DNA of 64,000 bases from Paenibacillus puerhi (GTDB taxonomy: Bacteria; Bacillota; Bacilli; Paenibacillales; NBRC-103111). Below the pieces are notes generated by a model that worked only from the letters and a program-made list of their open reading frames with translations, did no database searches and was not told where the DNA came from. This document shows positions 37,178 through 45,022 of this stretch, in pieces. Every line of letters begins with the position of its first letter. Positions within the stretch are counted from its first letter, which is position 1. The translations under genes and the position numbers were made by a program. The stretch spans positions 62,001-126,000 of the forward strand of contig NZ_WUWM01000017.1 of NCBI RefSeq assembly GCF_009846885.1. Direction: 5' to 3'.

Positions 37178-38110
37178 ATGCTCGTCTATGAAGCTTCTGA
37201 ACGTCAGACGACCGAACAATCGCTTAGAGCCCCCCGTGGCGATGAAATCGTATGGATACATCTGGAGCAGCCTCAGCCCTCAGAGGTGGAACACGTACTG
37301 GGGGAGCTTCTTCATTGTCATCCGCTCGTTATTGAGGACTGTATCAAACTGAGCCAGCGTCCCAAAATGGACCGGTATACGGATCATATTTTCCTGACGT
37401 TTTTCGCTGTCACCGACCAACAGCTCCATACGGCGGAGATCGCCATCGTCATCGGGAAAAACTATATGGTTTCTATTTGTAAAGAGCAACTGGACATGCT
37501 GGACGATCTAAAAAACCATTTTCTTCAGGTCGAAGGCAGCATGTCTACCCCCGGAAGCATCCTGTATCGCTTGCTGGATCGCTGCGTAGATGATTATACC
37601 CAGATCATTAATCTCGTCGAGGACCGTTTGGACCGGTTGGAGCGCGCCATTTTTCACAATCCTTATTTGCAGGTATCCCGCGAAGTGTTCACCCTTAAAC
37701 GCACCCTGCATCACCTGCGCCGGATCATCGTCGAGGAAAAGACAGTGTTGGGTACGATTAGCCATCAAAGCTTTCCTTATATGAGCATGGAAGCCGATGT
37801 CTACTTTATCGATATCTACGATCATATCTCACGGGTCGTGGATTCGATCGATATGTTCCGCGAGTCCTTGTTTGGCCTGCTAGAGCTGCAAATGGGCATG
37901 AAATCGGACCGCATGAACGAAATCATGAAAACCTTGACCATTATCAGCTGTATTTTCCTGCCCCTGACGTTCATCGTCGGGCTGTATGGCATGAACTTCG
38001 ATCGGATGCCCGAGCTTCACTGGGACTGGGGGTATCTGTACGTGTGGCTTGTCCTTATCGCAACCTCTATCGGCATGTGGCTGATTTTCAAGTGGAAGCG
38101 GTGGCTGTAG
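37178..38110 (+). CDS. corA: CorA-family magnesium/divalent cation transporter
   Basis: A 310-residue CorA protein: a soluble N-terminal alpha/beta funnel (IWIHLEQPQPSEVEH, LVIEDCIKLSQRPKMDRYTDHIF), long stalk helices (about 140-250), then two C-terminal membrane helices with the pore signature GLYGMNF (GMN) and the acidic connecting loop MPELHWDWGY, ending in the basic cluster KWKRWL. Transports Mg2+ or Co2+ passively across the membrane. Start ATG 37178 follows AAGAGGTG; a GTG three codons earlier overlaps that site. No M-box-like leader was seen. Confidence 0.93.
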   Translation: MLVYEASERQTTEQSLRAPRGDEIVWIHLEQPQPSEVEHVLGELLHCHPLVIEDCIKLSQRPKMDRYTDHIFLTFFAVTDQQLHTAEIAIVIGKNYMVSICKEQLDMLDDLKNHFLQVEGSMSTPGSILYRLLDRCVDDYTQIINLVEDRLDRLERAIFHNPYLQVSREVFTLKRTLHHLRRIIVEEKTVLGTISHQSFPYMSMEADVYFIDIYDHISRVVDSIDMFRESLFGLLELQMGMKSDRMNEIMKTLTIISCIFLPLTFIVGLYGMNFDRMPELHWDWGYLYVWLVLIATSIGMWLIFKWKRWL

Positions 38111-38114
38111 CTTT

Positions 38115-38500
38115 ACGGAGAGAGGGGTACTCGCGGCTTCGCGCCGCGAGACTTCGCACGCTGCGCCGTGCTTCGACGTCCCCTCTGCTCGGGTTCGGCT
38201 CCCTCTTTCTTACTCCGTACAAAGAAAAAGACTGCCTGGAGGCCGGAGAGAGAGGGGTACTCGCGGCTTCGCGCCGCGAGACTTCGCACGCTGCGCCGTG
38301 CTGCGACGCCCCCTCTGCTCGGGTTCGGCTCCCTCTTTCTTGCTCCGTAAAACAAAAAGACTGCCTGGAAGCTGGAGAGAGAGGGGTACTCGCGGCCTCG
38401 CGCCGCGAGACTTCGCACGCTGCGCCGTGCTTCGACGCCCCCTCTGCTCGGGTTCGACTCCCTCTTTCTTACTCCGTATAACAAAAAGACTGCCTGTGTA
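38115..38500. repeat. Three tandem ~130-bp structured repeats next to tRNA-Ser
   Basis: Three near-identical units begin near 38115, 38245 and 38374 (periods 130 and 129). Each runs GGAGAGAGGGG, a perfect hairpin CTCGCGGC-TTCGC-GCCGCGAG (one base changed in unit 3), a second hairpin GCAC-GCTGCGCC-GTGC, then CCCCTCTGCTCGGGTTCG, CTCCCTCTTTCTTACTCCGTA and AAAAAGACTGCCTG. The unit start resembles the tRNA-Ser acceptor and T-arm (GGAGAGAGAGGG) and the unit end is the left arm of the palindrome beside that tRNA. Long frames on both strands through it are repetitive and not credible genes. It fills the gap between corA and the tRNA pair. Confidence 0.9.
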
Positions 38501-38523
38501 GGCAGTCTTTTTGTTATACGGAG
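38472..38523 (-). terminator. 24-bp perfect palindrome / terminator of the tRNA-Asn-Ser unit
   Basis: Positions 38472-38495 and 38500-38523 are exact reverse complements around a 4-base loop. The inner part, AAAAAGACTGCCT-loop-AGGCAGTCTTTTT, is a classic intrinsic terminator for the minus-strand tRNA unit. The outer part extends into the tRNA-Ser 3' end, so the right arm includes the first acceptor-stem bases. Confidence 0.9.
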
Positions 38524-38606
38524 AGAGAGGGATTCGAACCCTCGCACCACTTGCGCAGTCTAACCCCTTAGCAGAGGGTCCCCTTGAGCCACTTGGGTAT
38601 CTCTCC
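38519..38606 (-). tRNA. tRNA-Ser (GCT)
   Basis: Minus-strand class II tRNA, 88 bases: acceptor GGAGAGA/TCTCTCC, anticodon loop CTGCTAA with anticodon GCT, long variable arm, T-arm GAGGGTTCGAATCCCTC and discriminator G; CCA not encoded. Reads AGC/AGU serine codons. Follows tRNA-Asn by seven bases in one transcript. Confidence 0.96.
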
Positions 38607-38613
38607 AAAATAA

Positions 38614-38689
38614 TGGCTCCCCGAACAGGACTCGAACCTGTGACAACTCGATTAACAGTCGAGTGCTCTACCAACTGAGCTATCAGGGA
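38614..38689 (-). tRNA. tRNA-Asn (GTT)
   Basis: Minus-strand cloverleaf of 76 bases with encoded CCA: acceptor TCCCTGA/TCGGGGA, anticodon loop CTGTTAA (GTT), T-arm CAGGTTCGAGTCCTG. First gene of the Asn-Ser tRNA unit; the sprT-like gene ends 18 bases upstream on the same strand. Confidence 0.96.
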
Positions 38690-38707
38690 AGAACAATTTT
38701 TAATTTA

Positions 38708-39184
38708 TCATGAATGCGAATCCAAGTCAAGCTCTACGAGCTTCAGTCTTCCTTTGCAATGTCCGCAAACAAATCGCCTGGGATCCGTCTTTCTTTTACG
38801 CAAATATTCGGCCGAGCATGCCAGGCAAACCAGCTTGTACCGATACGGCTCCTTGCGCTGCAACACAGCCGGAAGCGACTTGCAGTAGCGCGTGCCTCCT
38901 ACGAGCGCCAGCAGCTTTTTAAAATCGTCATCGCGGTGCTGATATCCATGGCCGAGAATGTGCAGATGATAGTGACAGAGCTCATGCTTGATAATTTTCT
39001 CGACATCCTGCTTGCCGAATTGCTCAAATTGCAGCCAGCTGATCTCGATATCATGGCTCCCTGTGAAATACCGGCCCCCCGTTGATCTTAACCGCCGATT
39101 GAATCTGGCCTGATGCTTGAAAGGACGCCCAAACGACGACAGCGAGATTTGCTCGACCCATTGCTGCAGCTGCCAGTCATTCAT
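38708..39184 (-). CDS. SprT-like zinc metalloprotease-family protein
   Basis: A 158-residue SprT-family protein. The metal-binding helix is KIIKHELCHYHLHILGHG (HExxH with a third histidine, about residue 72-90), and a C-terminal zinc ribbon is formed by LVCLACS and FVCGHCKG. Related to eukaryotic Spartan but small; bacterial function is unknown. Start ATG 39184 follows GGGAG at eight bases; a GTG at 39199 is a less likely alternative. The stop lies just before the tRNA-Asn gene. Confidence 0.88.
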   Translation of the reverse strand: MNDWQLQQWVEQISLSSFGRPFKHQARFNRRLRSTGGRYFTGSHDIEISWLQFEQFGKQDVEKIIKHELCHYHLHILGHGYQHRDDDFKKLLALVGGTRYCKSLPAVLQRKEPYRYKLVCLACSAEYLRKRKTDPRRFVCGHCKGRLKLVELDLDSHS

Positions 39185-39326
39185 TTTCCATGCTCCCACC
39201 CCTAAGCTCTCTTCTCTGTAGGTTTCTCACTTGAATTGTAACCGCAGGTTAGGCTACACTGTCAAGTAGGAATCTTGCCCGTACGCCACTATTTTTATTC
39301 GCTTTGACGACAGGAGTGACCATGTG

Positions 39327-39689
39327 ATGTCCAAAATGAAATACGCGCTGCTTCAGCATCAGGATCAACTGGAGTTCGTCGCCATGCCAACCACCCATAT
39401 GTACCAGCTCGCTGCACTTAACCAGCGTCTGCACAAAGAGCTCGACAAGCTAACCGTTCCCGGCGTCCCGGCCCTGCCTCATTTTATCGCCGAGTTCGAA
39501 GGACTGGAAATTGTTCGCCCCGGCTTTGAGCTGCAGCAAGGACTTGCCTATATCAATAAGCTGGAGCAAACGTTCGCAGCGCTGCAGGCCCAGGAAAAGC
39601 AATACCCGCTCGTTTCCCTGCTGACGGAAATCCGTGCGCTTCAAGCTCAGCTTGAGCAGTGGTACGAAGACGAGGAAGAGCTGGTCTAA
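39327..39689 (+). CDS. Conserved-looking hypothetical protein
   Basis: A 120-residue soluble, mainly helical protein I do not recognise. It starts KMKYALLQHQDQLEFVAMPTTHMYQLAALNQRL, with a middle segment FEGLEIVRPGFELQQGLAYINKLEQTF and an acidic tail WYEDEEELV. AGGAG stands ten bases before ATG 39327 (a GTG three bases earlier is also possible). It lies between sprT-like (divergent) and cmpA (same strand). Confidence 0.65.
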   Translation: MSKMKYALLQHQDQLEFVAMPTTHMYQLAALNQRLHKELDKLTVPGVPALPHFIAEFEGLEIVRPGFELQQGLAYINKLEQTFAALQAQEKQYPLVSLLTEIRALQAQLEQWYEDEEELV

Positions 39690-39779
39690 ATAAGAGTCCA
39701 TTCCGTCGAAATCCGATGCCGCTCGCGATTCATTAGGTCCGGAACTTTTTAACAGGTTAAACGGACCTGCACCGCGCAT

Positions 39780-39818
39780 CCCTCTAGCCCATATGCTATA
39801 CAAATAGCAGCTAGAGGG
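39780..39818 (+). promoter_or_regulatory. Hairpin covering the cmpA ribosome binding site
   Basis: CCCTCTAGC (39780-39788) pairs with GCTAGAGGG (39810-39818), and inside it TGCTAT pairs with ATAGCA around ACAA. The right arm contains the GAGGG that is the best Shine-Dalgarno sequence for cmpA nine bases on. No T-tract follows, so it is not a terminator. Confidence 0.6.
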
Positions 39819-39827
39819 AAAGGGCTG

Positions 39828-39977
39828 ATGGTCTTGCCACAATGGCTATGCAACCAATTGATGCGCGCCTTTTACAACAAAAATCGGCGGCAAATCCGCC
39901 TGCTCAATGATTGCTGGTACTTCTACCGTACCCGTAAGTCCGATACCGAATCCTCCAGCTTCCACTCCCAGCCGTAA
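39828..39977 (+). CDS. cmpA: Cortex morphogenetic protein CmpA
   Basis: A 49-residue gene. The product begins MVLPQWLCNQLMRAFYNKN and continues QIRLLNDCWYFYR, matching B. subtilis CmpA (37 residues) through its conserved core; the ten extra residues are a Ser-rich tail after the core. CmpA acts in the mother cell with ClpXP to degrade defective SpoIVA during spore coat and cortex assembly, so the organism is a spore former. GAGGG precedes ATG 39828 by nine bases but lies in a hairpin arm. Confidence 0.85.
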   Translation: MVLPQWLCNQLMRAFYNKNRRQIRLLNDCWYFYRTRKSDTESSSFHSQP

Positions 39978-40003
39978 CCGCCCAGGGTAGAGGGAGCGAG
40001 ACC

Positions 40004-40039
40004 AAATAGAGCATAGCCCCGAAGGGATATGCTCTATTT
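40004..40039. terminator. Bidirectional terminator between cmpA and tex
   Basis: AAATAGAGCATA and TATGCTCTATTT are perfect 12-bp arms around a 12-base loop, with A/T tracts at both ends, between the convergent cmpA and tex. Confidence 0.88.
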
Positions 40040-40049
40040 GTTATTCCCC

Positions 40050-42290
40050 TTACGACTGAGGCTTCTTCATGGTCAGGCCGACCCGGCCCTTCTTCACATC
40101 CACATTTAAAACCCAGACCGTCACCACATCGCCGACCGACACGACATCCATCGGATGCTTGACATAGGAGCTGCTGAGCTGCGAAATATGAACAAGCCCG
40201 TCGTTCTTAATCCCGATATCGACGAAGGCGCCGAAGTCGATGACATTGCGAACCGTTCCCTTCAGCTCCATACCCGGGGTCAGGTCCTCCAGCTGCAGTA
40301 CATCGGTGCGGAACAGCGGAGCCTCCAACTCCTCGCGGGGGTCACGCCCCGGACGCAGCAGCGAGTCCAGGATATCGCGGAGGGTCGGCACTCCGACATC
40401 AAGCTTCTCTGCAAGCTCCGCAGGCTCCACACGCTGCAGGATTGCCTTGAGTTCCTCGCTGCCGAGCTTGGCCAAGTCCAGCTTCTGATCGCGGAACAGC
40501 TTGTCCACCACGGGATAGGACTCGGGATGAATAGGCGTATTGTCGAGCGGGTTGCCGCCCCCCGGGATACGCAGAAATCCCACGCACTGCTCGAATGCCT
40601 TGGCGCCGAGGCGAGGCACCTTCTGCAGTTGCTTCCGATCGACGAACTTGCCGTTTTCGTCGCGGAATTTCACAATATTTTTGGCTAGCGTTCCGTTGAT
40701 TCCCGATACATAGGACAGCAGGGAAGCCGAAGCTGTATTCACATCGACGCCAACGTGGTTGACCGCCGATTCGACCACAAACGTCAAGCTTTCCTCGAGC
40801 CGCTTCTGTGTGACGTCATGCTGGTATTGGCCAACACCGATCGCCTTGGGCTCGATCTTCACAAGCTCAGCTAGGGGATCCTGCAGACGTCTGGCGATCG
40901 AGATGGCGCTGCGTTCGGCAACATCGAGGTCCGGAAATTCAGCCTGGGCCAGCTTCGATGCCGAATACACGCTCGCGCCGGCTTCATTGACGATCAGATA
41001 AGCCAGCTTGCGGCTCTTCACTTCGCCGATCAGCTCCGCAACGAATTGCTCCGTCTCCCGGGAAGCCGTCCCGTTGCCGATCACGATCAGCTCAACGCCA
41101 TAGCTGTCGATCAGACGCTTGAACACCGCTTTGGCTTCTGCCACCTTGTTATTAGGCGGTGTCGGGTAAGTCACGGCGATCTCGAGCATTTTACCCGTAT
41201 CATCGATGACCGCCAGCTTGCAGCCTGTCCGGTAGGCCGGATCGACGCCCAGTACCACCTTCCCCTTAACCGGAGGCTGAAGGAGCAGGTTACGCAAATT
41301 CTCCGCGAATACCTGAATCGCCTTCTCCTCAGCCTTCTCCGTCATTTCTCCCCGTACCTCTCGCTCAATTGAAGGTGCCAACAGGCGCTTGTACGCATCC
41401 TCGATAACCGCCGTCAACGTATCGCGCGTCACGGACGGTCCCTTCATCAGCTGCTTGCCGATAAAATCATGGATGCGCTCGACCGGCACATCCAGCGCTA
41501 CCTTCAGCACATCCTCCCGCTCCCCGCGGTTAATCGCCAAAATACGATGCGGCGGCAGCTTACGGACAGGCTCCTGGTAGCTGTAGTACATCTCATACAC
41601 GGACTCTTGCTCAGCCTTGCGTGCCTCGGTGCGCAGAATCCCTTGCTCGAACGTGTGTCGGCGCACCCAGGCGCGGATTTTGGCATCATCGGCTACTTGC
41701 TCAGCCAAGATATCCATCGCTCCCTGGATCGCTTCCTCGGCGGTCTGGACGCCTTTGTCGGCGTCAACGTACTTGGAGGCCTCGGCCAGCGGATCGCCCT
41801 GTTTCGGCTGGGAAAGCAGCCACTCGGCGAGCGGCTCCAGTCCTTTCTCCTTCGCCACGCTGGCACGCGTCTTGCGCTTTTGCCGGTAGGGACGATACAA
41901 GTCCTCGACCTCTTGCAGTTTGCCTGCCCGCTCGATCGACGAACGCAATTCCTCCGTCAGCTTATCCTGCTCGTCGATCAGACGCATAACCTCCAGCTTA
42001 CGGTTCTCCAGGTTGCGCAGGTAAGTCAGACGCTCCTCTATATCCCGCAGCTGGTTTTCGTCCAGCTCCCCTGTCATCTCCTTTCGATATCTCGCGATAA
42101 ACGGAATCGTATTCCCCTCATCGAGCAGGCCAACGGTCGTTTTGACGCGCCCTCCGCCGATCTGCAGTTCTGCCGCAATCTGCTTGATGATCCGTTCCTG
42201 GATAATCGCTTTGCTTTCATCGGTCAGCTCCATGGAAGCCGTCCCCTCCGCCGCCGACTTGTTCACCTGCTCAAGTTGCTCCTTCGCCAT
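40050..42290 (-). CDS. tex: Transcription accessory protein Tex
   Basis: A 746-residue RNA-binding protein with the full Tex layout: N-terminal helical region (1-~210), YqgF-like RNase H fold (VVLGVDPAYRTGCKLAVID, ~330-460), helix-hairpin-helix segments (ASASLLSYVSGINGTLAKNIVKFRD, ~505-560), and a C-terminal S1 domain (LEDLTPGMELKGTVRNVIDFGAFVDIG, ~655-730). Start ATG 42290 follows GGGAGGAG; the reading frame is open a little further upstream but without a site. Adjacent to the ndoA gene, as in related genomes. Confidence 0.95.
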   Translation of the reverse strand: MAKEQLEQVNKSAAEGTASMELTDESKAIIQERIIKQIAAELQIGGGRVKTTVGLLDEGNTIPFIARYRKEMTGELDENQLRDIEERLTYLRNLENRKLEVMRLIDEQDKLTEELRSSIERAGKLQEVEDLYRPYRQKRKTRASVAKEKGLEPLAEWLLSQPKQGDPLAEASKYVDADKGVQTAEEAIQGAMDILAEQVADDAKIRAWVRRHTFEQGILRTEARKAEQESVYEMYYSYQEPVRKLPPHRILAINRGEREDVLKVALDVPVERIHDFIGKQLMKGPSVTRDTLTAVIEDAYKRLLAPSIEREVRGEMTEKAEEKAIQVFAENLRNLLLQPPVKGKVVLGVDPAYRTGCKLAVIDDTGKMLEIAVTYPTPPNNKVAEAKAVFKRLIDSYGVELIVIGNGTASRETEQFVAELIGEVKSRKLAYLIVNEAGASVYSASKLAQAEFPDLDVAERSAISIARRLQDPLAELVKIEPKAIGVGQYQHDVTQKRLEESLTFVVESAVNHVGVDVNTASASLLSYVSGINGTLAKNIVKFRDENGKFVDRKQLQKVPRLGAKAFEQCVGFLRIPGGGNPLDNTPIHPESYPVVDKLFRDQKLDLAKLGSEELKAILQRVEPAELAEKLDVGVPTLRDILDSLLRPGRDPREELEAPLFRTDVLQLEDLTPGMELKGTVRNVIDFGAFVDIGIKNDGLVHISQLSSSYVKHPMDVVSVGDVVTVWVLNVDVKKGRVGLTMKKPQS

Positions 42291-42353
42291 CCGTATTCTC
42301 CTCCCGGGCACAAAAAAACGAGGGTACCGAACCCCCGCTCATTAGCCGCATCA

Positions 42354-42704
42354 TCAAAATTCGATCAGTCCAACGCTAATCTGCAAAGCATCATCGACCT
42401 TGCGCATGGTTTCGTCATCCAAATGCGTAATCTTGTCCGTTAGACGCTGCTTATCAATAGTCCGGATCTGCTCTAGCAAAATAACGGAATCTCTGTCAAA
42501 CCCGTGCGCTTCCGCATCAATCTCCACGTGCGTCGGCAGCTTGGCCTTCTGGATCTGCGCCGTAATCGCTGCCACAATAACCGTGGGGCTGAAGCGATTG
42601 CCAATATCGTTCTGGATGATCAGCACGGGCCGGATCCCCCCCTGCTCGGAACCGACGACCGGTGAGAGATCCGCGAAAAAAACATCGCCACGTTTGACAA
42701 TCAC
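42354..42704 (-). CDS. ndoA: EndoA / MazF-type mRNA interferase toxin
   Basis: A 116-residue MazF-family endoribonuclease nearly matching B. subtilis EndoA: starts [23 protein letters not shown] with the RNA-binding RPVLIIQND, and continues [31 protein letters not shown]. EndoA cuts mRNA at UACAU. Preceded immediately by its antitoxin gene, three bases apart. Confidence 0.96.
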   Translation of the reverse strand: MIVKRGDVFFADLSPVVGSEQGGIRPVLIIQNDIGNRFSPTVIVAAITAQIQKAKLPTHVEIDAEAHGFDRDSVILLEQIRTIDKQRLTDKITHLDDETMRKVDDALQISVGLIEF

Positions 42705-42707
42705 GGG

Positions 42708-42989
42708 CTACACCCCGCTAACGAGACGGTCAAGCGTAAGATCCGCTTCTTCTTCCGCCTGGAAGGCTTCCGAGGCCATGTTGAGATTGATTTTTGCCAT
42801 TTCCATGTACCCGCGCTGCATGGTTTCCCTCAGATGCCGCTTCTTCCGTTCACCGAGGTACAGCTTCATCGCCTGACGGATGAACTCACTGCGGTTCGAG
42901 TTTTCCTTCTCTACCAGATGATCGACTTCTTCCAGCAGATAGTCGGGCAAACTGATCATGATACGCTTCGTGTTATGAGCATTGGCCAC
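42708..42989 (-). CDS. ndoAI: EndoAI antitoxin (CopG/RHH family)
   Basis: A 93-residue ribbon-helix-helix protein: the DNA-binding N-terminus KRIMISLPDYLLEEVDHLVEKENSNRSEFIRQAMKLYL and a conserved C-terminal toxin-binding segment RGYMEMAKINLNMASEAFQAEEEAD. It neutralises EndoA and probably represses the operon. The start is a GTG at 42989 with GGGGGT further upstream. Same order as B. subtilis. Confidence 0.93.
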   Translation of the reverse strand: MANAHNTKRIMISLPDYLLEEVDHLVEKENSNRSEFIRQAMKLYLGERKKRHLRETMQRGYMEMAKINLNMASEAFQAEEEADLTLDRLVSGV

Positions 42990-43295
42990 CTATTCATGCA
43001 CCCCCAAAAGACATACAAAAAGCTTATTTCCATTATGGCAATCTTCCAGTAAAAATATACAAGATCAATATATGCCCGGGGTATATCCATTATGCTATAC
43101 CGCCCGTGATCTCCCGAGTATGCTCCTCCTACATATTCGAGGCAAAGCAAGAAAATCCTCTCAGGTCCGCACAAAAAGTAGGATGGAAATTCCACCCATA
43201 CGTTTTTCCATGCGAAACCATGAAGAAACCCATCAAACGGGCCACTCACATACTTCCCGGCCTCTTGCTGCGCATCTATTTTTCCAGCAGACCGC
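42990..43295. other. Gap between alr and ndoAI
   Basis: About 300 bases with no credible gene. The part near 43010-43070 is AT-rich and on the minus strand shows TTGTAT and CATAAT about 19 bases apart, a weak promoter candidate for ndoAI. A minus-strand frame exists but overlaps ndoAI and has no family match. Confidence 0.4.
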
Positions 43296-44534
43296 TTATG
43301 CCTCTCGTTCCCACAAATGCCGAAGCAGCGGGTTCACCGATCGCACCACCTGTCCATCCTTCACATAAACGCGGGGAACACGGTGAGAGATCATACAGAC
43401 CACCTCATAGTTAACGGTGCCGAGCCAGGATGCATGCTCCTCGGCCGTTATCCGTTCCTCGCCTTGCATACCAAGAATAACGACTTCTTCCTCCATCGAG
43501 ATATCGGCCATACCCGACACATTCAGCATACATTGATCCATGCAAATCCTTCCAACGACCGGAACACGCTGTCCCCGTATCAGCGCCTGAGCCTTACCCG
43601 TCAGCAGCCGGGAATAGCCATCCGCGTAGCCGATCGGCAGCGTGGCAATCGTCTCCTCGCCGCTGGTCCGGTAAACCGCCCCGTAGCTAATTCCCTCGCC
43701 GCCAGGCACTTGCTTGACCATCACGACGCTTGACTTGATGCTCAGCACCGGCTGCAGCTCGATCAGCGTCTTGTTCACTTCCTCCGACGGGTACAAGCCG
43801 TACATCGCAATCCCCAGCCGAACCATATTGAAGGTCAGATCCGGAAGATCTATCGCAGCCGCGCTGTTCCCCGCATGTATCAGCGGAAAAGCAATGCCGC
43901 GGTCCTGGAAATGACGCACCACCTGCGAGAACCTTTCATACTGGCCGCGCGTATGGCTCTTATCCGTCTCATCGGCACAGGCATAGTGGGTAAACAACCC
44001 CTCGACCTCCATGCCCGCCGTGTGCCTTGCACGCTCAATAAAGCGGATCGCCTCTTGCGGATCCATAATGCCTAAGCGGTTCATACCCGAGTCGATCTTA
44101 ATATGAATACGGAGTGCCCGCTCCTTTGCCTCGGGCGGGGCCAACCGCTCCCAAGCATCCAGCACGTCTTCCGTGTATACGTTAAGGGCAATATCCTGCT
44201 CCCATGCCGTCAGCAGCCCTTCCGGCGGCGTATAGCCGAGCACCAATATAGGAGCTTGAACGCCAGCTCTTCGCAGCTCCAGCCCTTCGTCCAGAAACGC
44301 CACGGCCATGTATTCAACGCCGCACCCCATCGCTTCCCGGCATACCTCAACCGCTCCATGTCCATAGGCATCCGCCTTCACGACCGCCATCATCCTTACC
44401 GTTTCCGGCAGCGCCTCCCGAAAAGCCTTCAGATTATGTCGCAGCGCATCCAGCGAAATCTCCACTCGCGTCGGCCGGTAAAATGAATCCACTTGCTCCA
44501 CCTTCTTCTGCCTCATTTGATGCAATATCCCCAT
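43296..44534 (-). CDS. alr: Alanine racemase
   Basis: A 412-residue fold-III PLP enzyme: PLP lysine in AVVKADAYGHGAVEV (~50), IKIDSGMNRLGI (~145), HAGNSAAAIDLP (~215), catalytic tyrosine region GISYGAVYRTSGE (~280) and GRICMDQCMLNV (~325). Converts L- to D-alanine for peptidoglycan. Start ATG 44534 is preceded by AGGTGAGC; other in-frame starts nearby (44561, 44516) are possible. Position between the YdcC-like gene and ndoAI matches Bacillus synteny. Confidence 0.95.
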   Translation of the reverse strand: MGILHQMRQKKVEQVDSFYRPTRVEISLDALRHNLKAFREALPETVRMMAVVKADAYGHGAVEVCREAMGCGVEYMAVAFLDEGLELRRAGVQAPILVLGYTPPEGLLTAWEQDIALNVYTEDVLDAWERLAPPEAKERALRIHIKIDSGMNRLGIMDPQEAIRFIERARHTAGMEVEGLFTHYACADETDKSHTRGQYERFSQVVRHFQDRGIAFPLIHAGNSAAAIDLPDLTFNMVRLGIAMYGLYPSEEVNKTLIELQPVLSIKSSVVMVKQVPGGEGISYGAVYRTSGEETIATLPIGYADGYSRLLTGKAQALIRGQRVPVVGRICMDQCMLNVSGMADISMEEEVVILGMQGEERITAEEHASWLGTVNYEVVCMISHRVPRVYVKDGQVVRSVNPLLRHLWEREA

Positions 44535-44707
44535 GTTAATCCGCTCACCTAGAGCTGTCAACCGACAGATTGGTGATAGATTTCAATTCATGGTGCCGAA
44601 GGGAGATCTATTTACCTCCGACATTCCTTCCAATATACTTATTCTGTGGGTTATTTTTTTACCACACTCGTTAGATTTCATTCATCCGTAAGAAAGGAGG
44701 GCAAGCC

Positions 44708-44987
44708 ATGAGCGAGCAGCTGCTGCATTTAATTCTGGAGGAAGTACGGCAAACGAATCGGAGATTGGGGTCTGTTGAAAAGAGACTCGATAGTCTAGCA
44801 GAGTTTCGATACTTTAGAAGAGAGGCTCGATAATCTCGAAACAAGGGTCGATTCTCTCACCATGGAATTCAGAGCGTTCCGGGAAGAAACCCGTGCGGAT
44901 CTGCAGGTTCTCAAAGCCGGACTCCGCAAAGAGATTTACGACTGCTTCCAACCAACCATCGAAAACCATGCAGCCCCGCAACCCTGA
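44708..44987 (+). pseudogene. Frameshifted small coiled-coil gene
   Basis: AAAGGAGGG precedes ATG 44708 and opens a frame (MSEQLLHLILEEVRQTNRRLGSVEKRLDSL) that stops at 44833. The same kind of sequence continues in the next frame (EERLDNLETRVDSLTMEFRAFREETRADLQ...) to a TGA at 44987. A single-base change around 44810 would restore a ~90-residue all-helical protein with repeated RLDSL/RVDSL heptads. Such small coiled-coil proteins are common in Bacillales and have no known role. Could also be a sequencing error. Confidence 0.7.
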
Positions 44988-45022
44988 AGGAGCTGCGAGG
45001 CCTGAGGTGCCTATGCCTTACT

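Noticed and set aside
38044-38674. Long frames on both strands through the tRNA-Ser repeat array
   Set aside because: They simply translate the 130-bp repeat three times and run into tRNA-Ser and tRNA-Asn; no start signals.
42956-43249. Minus-strand 97-codon frame between alr and ndoAI
   Set aside because: It overlaps the start of ndoAI in another frame, has no family resemblance and an unlikely composition.
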